A stretch of 64,000 nucleotides of DNA from Pirellulimonas nuda (GTDB lineage: Bacteria > Planctomycetota > Planctomycetia > Pirellulales > Lacipirellulaceae). Below are positions 59,328 through 64,000 of this stretch, one piece after another. Each line of letters starts with the position of its first letter. The stretch's first letter is position 1. The notes below the pieces were generated by a model. It did no database searches. It was given only the letters and a program-made list of their open reading frames with translations, and had not been told where the DNA came from. The stretch covers positions 5,802,905-5,866,904 of the forward strand of contig NZ_CP036291.1 of assembly GCF_007750855.1 (NCBI RefSeq), read 5' to 3'. The translations under genes were made by a program, and so were the position numbers.

Positions 59328-60713
59328 GTGAATTTCTCGGTGGAACAAGTAGACACACGGCTCGAAGCCCTGCGCGACGCCCACCGTGGGACGTTGTGCG
59401 AGCTGCTCCGGATCCCCAGCGTCAGCGCAGACGATTCGTTCCGGCCCGACGTCCAGCGGGCCGCCGACTGGATGCTCAAGCATTTCCAAGAGATGGGGCT
59501 TGAGGCGCAGCAGTTCGAAACGCCCGGCTGCCCCATCATCTACGCCCAGACCCCCGCCAAGCCGGGCGCCCCGGTGGCCCTGGTCTACGGCCACTACGAC
59601 GTCCAGCCCCCGGACCCGCTGGACGAATGGGTGACGCCCCCGTTCGAGCCAACCCAGCGCGGCGGCAACCTGTACGCCCGCGGCGCCACGGACGACAAGG
59701 GGCAGATGCTCACGCACGTGCTGAGCGTCGCGGCGACGCTCGAGGCGATGGGCGAGACGCCCATCCAGGTGAAGTTCCTGATCGAGGGGGAGGAAGAAGT
59801 CGGCAGCCCGAACCTGGGGCCGTTCATCCAACAGCAACGCGAGCGGCTGGCGTGCGACTGTGTGGTCGTCAGCGACAGCTCTCAGTTCGCCCCCGGCGTG
59901 CCGGCGATCACCTACGGCCTGCGCGGCATCGCCTATTACGAGGTCCGGCTCACCGGCCCCAAGCAGGACCTGCACTCGGGCTCTTTTGGCGGCGGGGTCA
60001 CCAATCCGGCCAACGTGCTCGCCAAGCTGCTGGCGGCGCTGGTTGACTCCGACGGCCGGATCCAGGTCCCCGGGTTCTACGACAACCTCGTCGAGCTGAG
60101 CGACGCCGAACGCAAGGAGTTCGCCTCTCTGCCGTTCGACGAAGCAGAGATGGCCGAACAGCTCGGCGTCAACGGTTTCTTTGGCGAAGCGGGCTATTCC
60201 AACCTCGAACGCCGTTGGGCCCGGCCCACCTGCGACATCAACGGCCTCTGGTCGGGCTACCAGGGCCAAGGCGCCAAGACGGTGCTCCCCGCCCGGGCGG
60301 GCGCCAAGTTCAGTTTCCGCTTGGTGCCGAACCAAGACCCCGCCGAAATCACCCGGGGCGTCCAAGCGCTCTTCGAGCCGCTGCTCCCCCCCGGCGTGAC
60401 GATGGAACTGATCGACTTCCACGGCGCCCCCGGCGTGGTGTTCCCCCCCGACAGCCCGTATATCCAGGCCGCGTCCCGCGCCATCCAGCACGCCTTCGGC
60501 CGCCGCCCGGTGCTGATCCGCGAAGGGGGGTCCATCCCCATCGTCGGCGAGCTGGCCCGCGCGCTCGATGCGGACGTGCTGCTGCTGGGCTGGGGCCTCA
60601 ACGACGACAACACCCACAGCCCCAACGAAAAATTCAACCTCGAAGACTTCCACCGCGGCACGAAAGCCAGTGCGCGACTCTGGCAAGAGATCGCGACCCT
60701 ATCGACCGCTTAG
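59328..60713 (+). CDS. M20-family dipeptidase/deacylase
   Basis: 461 residues from a GTG at 59328; another GTG four codons later is possible. Core motifs are VYGHYDVQPPDPLDEW, ARGATDDKGQMLTH, IEGEEEVGSPN, and LHSGSFGGGVTNPANVLAKL. The pattern is that of cytosolic M20 dipeptidases (PepV/CNDP type) with two zinc ions. No signal peptide, unlike the M20D enzyme at 50.9 kb. It should release amino acids from dipeptides or acylated amino acids. Divergent from ClpS; SerS follows on the same strand. Confidence 0.92.
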   Translation: MNFSVEQVDTRLEALRDAHRGTLCELLRIPSVSADDSFRPDVQRAADWMLKHFQEMGLEAQQFETPGCPIIYAQTPAKPGAPVALVYGHYDVQPPDPLDEWVTPPFEPTQRGGNLYARGATDDKGQMLTHVLSVAATLEAMGETPIQVKFLIEGEEEVGSPNLGPFIQQQRERLACDCVVVSDSSQFAPGVPAITYGLRGIAYYEVRLTGPKQDLHSGSFGGGVTNPANVLAKLLAALVDSDGRIQVPGFYDNLVELSDAERKEFASLPFDEAEMAEQLGVNGFFGEAGYSNLERRWARPTCDINGLWSGYQGQGAKTVLPARAGAKFSFRLVPNQDPAEITRGVQALFEPLLPPGVTMELIDFHGAPGVVFPPDSPYIQAASRAIQHAFGRRPVLIREGGSIPIVGELARALDADVLLLGWGLNDDNTHSPNEKFNLEDFHRGTKASARLWQEIATLSTA

Positions 60714-60832
60714 CCGGGCAGGCCGGATGTGAACGAGAGAAAGTGGAGGCCCCCTTCACTTCTCCCGTTGATCCCGGCCAGCCCGTCACCCGGTCTATCG
60801 TTCACACCGATCCAACGCAGGCAAAAAGTTCG

Positions 60833-62131
60833 ATGCTCGACAAGCGATTCATCCTCGACAATATCGACCTGGTTCAGAAGAACTGCGACGCCCGCGGAGG
60901 CAAGGTAGACGTCTCTCGCTTTGCTGAGCTGGAGCTCCAGCGGCGTACTCTGCAGCAGGAGGTTGAAGAGCTCTCGCGCCAAGCGAACGAGGTCTCCAAA
61001 TCGATCGGCAAAGCGAAAGACGACGCCGAGCGCGACGCCCGCAAGGAAGAGGGCCGCTCGCTGCGCGAGGCCAAGGACGCCAAGCAATCGCAGATCGACC
61101 GCATCGCCGCCGAGGCGGACGCCATCCACCGCAGCATCCCCAACCTCACCCACCCCGCTGCGCCGGTCGGGGGCGAGGAGAAGTTCATCGAGCTGCGTCG
61201 CGGCGAGGTGCAGCCCCCCAAGATGGGTTTCCCGGTGCTCGACCACGTTGAGCTCGCAGAGCAGCACGCGCTGGTCGACTTCGAGGCGGGCGCCCGCATC
61301 GCCGGGAACGGGTTCTACTTCCTCAAGAACGAAGCGGTTCTGCTGGAGCTGGCCCTGCAGCAGTACGCCATCGAGCTGCTGGTGGGCGAGGGCTTCACCC
61401 CCACCATCACCCCCGACCTGGCGCGGGGCGACATCCTGGCCGGCGTCGGGTTCATCCCCCGCGGCCCCGAGACTCAGATCTACAGCGTTGAGAACTTCGA
61501 CCTCAACCTGGTGGCCACCGCCGAGATCACCCTGGGGGGCATGTACGCCGGGCAGACCTTCGACGAAGAAGACCTGCCGCTCAAGCTGTGCGGCATCAGC
61601 CACTGCTACCGCACCGAGGCGGGCGCCGCGGGCCGCGCGTCGCGTGGGCTCTACCGGGTTCATCAGTTCACCAAGGTAGAGATGTTCGCGTTCACGCTCC
61701 CCGACCAGAGCGAGGACATGCACAACTACTTCTGCGACCTGGAGTGCGACCTGTTCAACGGGCTGGGGATCCCTTTCCGCGTGATCGACACCGCGACCGG
61801 CGACCTCGGCGGGCCCGCGTTCCGCAAGTTCGATCTCGAGGCCTGGATGCCCGGCCGCGGCGAGCACGGCGAGTACGGCGAAGTAACCAGCACCAGCAAC
61901 TGCACCGACTACCAGTCCCGCCGGCTCGACATCCGCTACCGCGTGAAGGGGGAGAAAGGGACCCACTTCGTCCACACCCTCAACGGCACCGCGGTGGCCA
62001 TCAGCCGGGCGCTGATCGCCATCATCGAGAACTGCCAACAAGCCGACGGCTCGATCCTGGTCCCCGAGGTCCTGCGGAAGTGGGTCGGCAAAGACCGCAT
62101 CGGGTCCAGCGACGAGGACCAGGAAGGCTAA
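60833..62131 (+). CDS. serS: Seryl-tRNA synthetase
   Basis: 432 residues from the ATG at 60833. The N-terminal coiled-coil arm (about 25-105, RRTLQQEVEELSRQANEVSK) binds the long variable arm of tRNA-Ser. The class II core shows motif 2 as CYRTEAGAAGRASRGLYRVH and motif 3 as LNGTAVAISRALIAI. STSNCTDYQSRRLDIRYR is the typical serine/ATP segment. The frame is open more than 600 bases upstream, but that overlaps the M20 gene in another register and is rejected. The gap after M20 is about 120 bases. Confidence 0.97.
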   Translation: MLDKRFILDNIDLVQKNCDARGGKVDVSRFAELELQRRTLQQEVEELSRQANEVSKSIGKAKDDAERDARKEEGRSLREAKDAKQSQIDRIAAEADAIHRSIPNLTHPAAPVGGEEKFIELRRGEVQPPKMGFPVLDHVELAEQHALVDFEAGARIAGNGFYFLKNEAVLLELALQQYAIELLVGEGFTPTITPDLARGDILAGVGFIPRGPETQIYSVENFDLNLVATAEITLGGMYAGQTFDEEDLPLKLCGISHCYRTEAGAAGRASRGLYRVHQFTKVEMFAFTLPDQSEDMHNYFCDLECDLFNGLGIPFRVIDTATGDLGGPAFRKFDLEAWMPGRGEHGEYGEVTSTSNCTDYQSRRLDIRYRVKGEKGTHFVHTLNGTAVAISRALIAIIENCQQADGSILVPEVLRKWVGKDRIGSSDEDQEG

Positions 62132-62590
62132 GCGGGGAACCACTCGTACTAAGCCTCTCGCGGGGACGCAGAGGTCCAAAGACAGCATCCAACCGCGATC
62201 CACCCGCGACGCGGCGTTCATTAGGCAATCAACGCCAACGATCCGTTCGAGCGTCGCTAGGGCTCTCTTTCCGTGCTCTGCGTCTCCGCGCCTCTGCGAG
62301 AGACTCCGATCGCGGCCCCCGCACGGCCCGCACTTCTCGCGCAGCCGGCAAAGTCCGCGCATCCTGCCCCGGCGCCAGCACTTTTCTTGGCCGAGGCTGC
62401 CGTTTGGCCGATCGCTCCCGGTTGGGCTGTCGATACCTCTTGATGGAATTAGGAAGCGTTCCTGTCCATCACCACGCTCCGAAGAGCGTCCGGCGCCAGA
62501 AGCCCTACCAGGCGGCGCGGACCCGGCGTGGCGGACAGACGCCCGACGATTGGTTTCCCCTCCCCCCGTTCTTTCGTTAGGAGTTTTCAA
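62132..62590. other. Intergenic region, about 460 bases, with inverted repeats
   Basis: A long imperfect inverted repeat uses CTCTCGC (62155-62161) and GACGCAGAG (62165-62173), paired with CTCTGCGTC (62276-62284) and GCGAGAG (62296-62302). A second hairpin with arms GATGGA-AGGAA and TTCCT-TCCATC lies at 62442-62470. There is no protein-like frame. The promoter and leader of the Cys-rich protein should be at the right end, where AGGAG lies about 6-10 bases before its ATG. Confidence 0.6.
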
Positions 62591-63106
62591 ATGCACCGTT
62601 TCCTTTTGACTGCGATCTGTTGTGGCGCCTTCGCGATCAGCGCCTCGAGCGCCTCGGCCGGCCTGTTCGGCGGATGCAACAAGGGCTGCAGCGATTGCTG
62701 CGAGCCGACCTGTGGTTGCGAGCCCAGCTGCTGCGCCCCGGCGTGCGACTCGTGCTGCGATCCTTGCTGCGACCCGTGCTGCAAGAAGCCCAGCCTGTGC
62801 GACCGGATCCGCGCCAAGTTCGCTTCCCGCAAGAGCAGCTGCTGCGATTGCTGCGAGCCCACCTGCTGCGCCCCGGCTTGCGAGCCGAGCTGCTGTGCCC
62901 CCGCCTGTGAGCCCAGCTGCTGCGCCCCGGCGTGCGACTCCTGCTGCGATCCTTGCTGCGACCCGTGCTGCAAGAAGCCCAGCCTGTGCGAGCGCCTCAA
63001 GGGTATGTTCAAGTGCCGCAAGAGCAGCTGCTGCGATTGCTGCGACGTGTGCTGCGAGCCGACCTGCGGTTGTGCCGCTGCCCCCAGCTGTGGTTGCGGC
63101 CACTAA
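62591..63106 (+). CDS. Secreted, extremely cysteine-rich protein
   Basis: 171 residues from the ATG at 62591, with a good AGGAG site. The signal peptide ends in SASSASA, and the mature protein begins GLFGGC. About 47 Cys lie in about 148 mature residues, mostly as CC pairs in CCDPCCDPCC, CCEPTC and CCAPAC units. Two near-identical parts each run to KKPSLC, then a basic segment (ERLKGMFKCRKSS or DRIRAKFASRKSS). The pattern does not match metallothioneins (which are short and lack the signal) and is not like known toxins. Metal sequestration, disulfide-cross-linked wall material or adhesion are possible. Intrinsic terminator downstream. Confidence 0.82.
   Translation: MHRFLLTAICCGAFAISASSASAGLFGGCNKGCSDCCEPTCGCEPSCCAPACDSCCDPCCDPCCKKPSLCDRIRAKFASRKSSCCDCCEPTCCAPACEPSCCAPACEPSCCAPACDSCCDPCCDPCCKKPSLCERLKGMFKCRKSSCCDCCDVCCEPTCGCAAAPSCGCGH
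62720..62991. repeat. 83-bp direct repeat in the Cys-rich gene
   Basis: 62720-62802 and 62909-62991 match at all but one base, with an offset of 189 bases (63 codons, in frame). The intervening part contains further CCAPACEPS units. Recent tandem duplication is the simplest reading. Confidence 0.85.
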
Positions 63107-63174
63107 GCCCGTCCGCCACTCCTCATTCCAGGGGAGCCAGGCGGCCTGAGCTAGGCCACACCGATGAACGACGC

Positions 63175-63217
63175 CAACGGCCATCGTCCCACTGGGGCGG
63201 TGGCCGTTGTTTTTTTG
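63175..63217 (+). terminator. Intrinsic terminator of the Cys-rich gene
   Basis: The arms CAACGGCCA (63175-63183) and TGGCCGTTG (63201-63209) pair perfectly, followed by a run of eight T (63210-63217 with TTTTTTT). It is a textbook Rho-independent form 69 bases after the stop. Confidence 0.88.
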
Positions 63218-63343
63218 CGCTGTCTTGGGATGGCGCCGCGGGTTGGTTGCCCCGTTGGGCGGGGCGCGGAATAATCGGCGCGGGCGGCTGCGAACGTCAT
63301 CGTGCCTACGCTCACCGCCAACCCTTAACGCGGGCCCCGCGCC

Positions 63344-64000
63344 ATGCTCCGCTCTTCTGCTGTCATGTTCCTCGGCCTGGGCGCCTGCCTCGCGGCCGCC
63401 CAGAACAACCCCCTGCTGGGCCCCGGCGGATTGGGACCAGGCTTTGGACAGCAGGGAGGCGGCCCGGCCGGTCAGGTCGGCGGGTTGGGCGTCGGCGGGC
63501 CGGCCCAGGGGGGCGCCCAGAACGCCGACTTCGACTCGCTGATCGACCTGATCATCACCACCGTCGCCCCCGACACCTGGAACGAAGCCGGCGGCGGGCC
63601 GGGCGACATCCGCCCCTTCCCCATCGGCGGCGTCTGGGTCGACGCCGGCGGGGTCATGCGCCAGCGCAAGCCGCGCCCAAGCAAAGCGTCGCTGGGGCTC
63701 GCCAGGCAGGGCGCCCGCGCCGCGCCCCGCGGCACGCAAGACCCGCGGACCCCCTCCGGCCTGCGGTACGTCTCGCTCGGCCGCCTCGAGGCAGAGATCG
63801 CCCGCCGCACCGCCGCCGGCGAGCCGCTCGAAGAAGCCATGCTCACGCTCGCCGGGCTCGGGCGAGTCCGGTACGCGTTTGCGATCCCCGAAACCCACGA
63901 CATCGTGCTGGCCGGCCCCGCCGGCGACTGGCGCGTCGACCAGGCGGGGCGGATCGTCTCTACAGACTCCGGCGCCCCGGTGGTCCGGCTGGACGACCTG
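63344..64000 (+). CDS. Secreted DUF1598-type protein, 3' end outside window
   Basis: Partial: 219 codons from the ATG at 63344 to the window edge. A signal peptide (MFLGLGACLAAAQ) leads to a Gly/Pro-rich stretch (NPLLGPGGLGPGFGQQGG). FDSLIDLIITTVAPDTWNE and then IGGVWVDAGGVMRQR follow. SLGRLEAEIARR and LAGLGRVRYAFAIPETHDIV with LAGPAGDW match the planctomycete DUF1598 pattern. The function of this family is unknown; it is a secreted or surface protein. It lies 126 bases after the Cys-rich gene's terminator and has its own leader. Confidence 0.85.
   Translation, partial: MLRSSAVMFLGLGACLAAAQNNPLLGPGGLGPGFGQQGGGPAGQVGGLGVGGPAQGGAQNADFDSLIDLIITTVAPDTWNEAGGGPGDIRPFPIGGVWVDAGGVMRQRKPRPSKASLGLARQGARAAPRGTQDPRTPSGLRYVSLGRLEAEIARRTAAGEPLEEAMLTLAGLGRVRYAFAIPETHDIVLAGPAGDWRVDQAGRIVSTDSGAPVVRLDDL

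Noticed and set aside
62591-63106. Metallothionein
   Set aside because: It has a signal peptide, is far longer than metallothioneins and has mostly paired CC units with Pro/Asp spacers. Metal binding is not excluded, but the family name would be unjustified.
60710-63898. A 1062-codon open frame on the minus strand across serS and the Cys-rich gene
   Set aside because: Its sequence is the reverse reading of high-GC genes on the other strand. It is rich in Arg, Gly, Ala and Val with no motif, while serS has complete synthetase motifs.

Overview
The window looks like chromosomal DNA of a high-GC planctomycete, most likely of the order Pirellulales (Lacipirellulaceae-like). This is inferred from the gene families: two formylglycine sulfatases, a SpoIIM/RDD membrane pair, Ser/Thr kinases with unusual architectures, an ECF sigma factor with a small Cys/His partner, a DUF1598 protein at the right edge, a GH38-like protein of a type I associate with planctomycetes, a very cysteine-rich secreted protein and several PAPS-dependent sulfotransferases. 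No rRNA, tRNA, CRISPR array, transposase or phage gene was seen. Most of the window reads as ordinary core and niche genome, with one decayed gene of visibly lower GC at about 52.3-52.7 kb.

Layout. 0-8.2 kb: a partial membrane coiled-coil protein, a DCC-family protein, a degenerate CPBP-protease/sulfotransferase fusion, a sulfatase, and an RDD-SpoIIM-metallopeptidase-like operon. 8.4-14.9 kb: a bifunctional proline catabolic enzyme, then an LL-diaminopimelate aminotransferase-like gene translationally coupled to a sulfotransferase. 15.4-19.6 kb: YjbQ, an amidase, and TsaD coupled to a PDZ-less S41 peptidase. 19.8-27.4 kb: a lipoprotein, then a same-strand signalling cluster (coiled-coil protein, FHA protein, transmembrane Ser/Thr kinase, membrane protein, ECF sigma factor, putative anti-sigma factor). 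27.8-33.8 kb: a small lipoprotein, YceI, glutathione peroxidase, a second sulfatase, and a Ser/Thr kinase with an extracellular sensor. 33.9-39.6 kb: PEP carboxylase facing an isopropylmalate-dehydrogenase-like, ABM, PlsC and Cmk cluster.

39.6-50.0 kb is the most distinctive part. A large GH38-like protein is divergent from a four-gene row. That row encodes a PilM-PilN fusion, two single-pass proteins with Gly/Tyr-rich linkers that resemble PilO- and PilP-type partners, and a secreted protein. I read it as the inner-membrane alignment platform of a planctomycete type IV pilus or type II secretion-like machine. 50.1-57.4 kb: RdgB, an M20 amidohydrolase, a broken gene, an oligopeptide ABC importer (binding protein and two permeases, no ATPase here) and a SpoU methyltransferase. 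57.5-64 kb: MtaB, a divergent ClpS, an M20 peptidase, SerS, the Cys-rich protein and a partial DUF1598 protein.

Several genes are separated by strong hairpins. A GC-rich interspersed hairpin repeat recurs at about 1.5, 19.6 and 57.5 kb, and at the last site it supplies the stop codon of MtaB. All family assignments come from reading motifs by eye; no database search was run.
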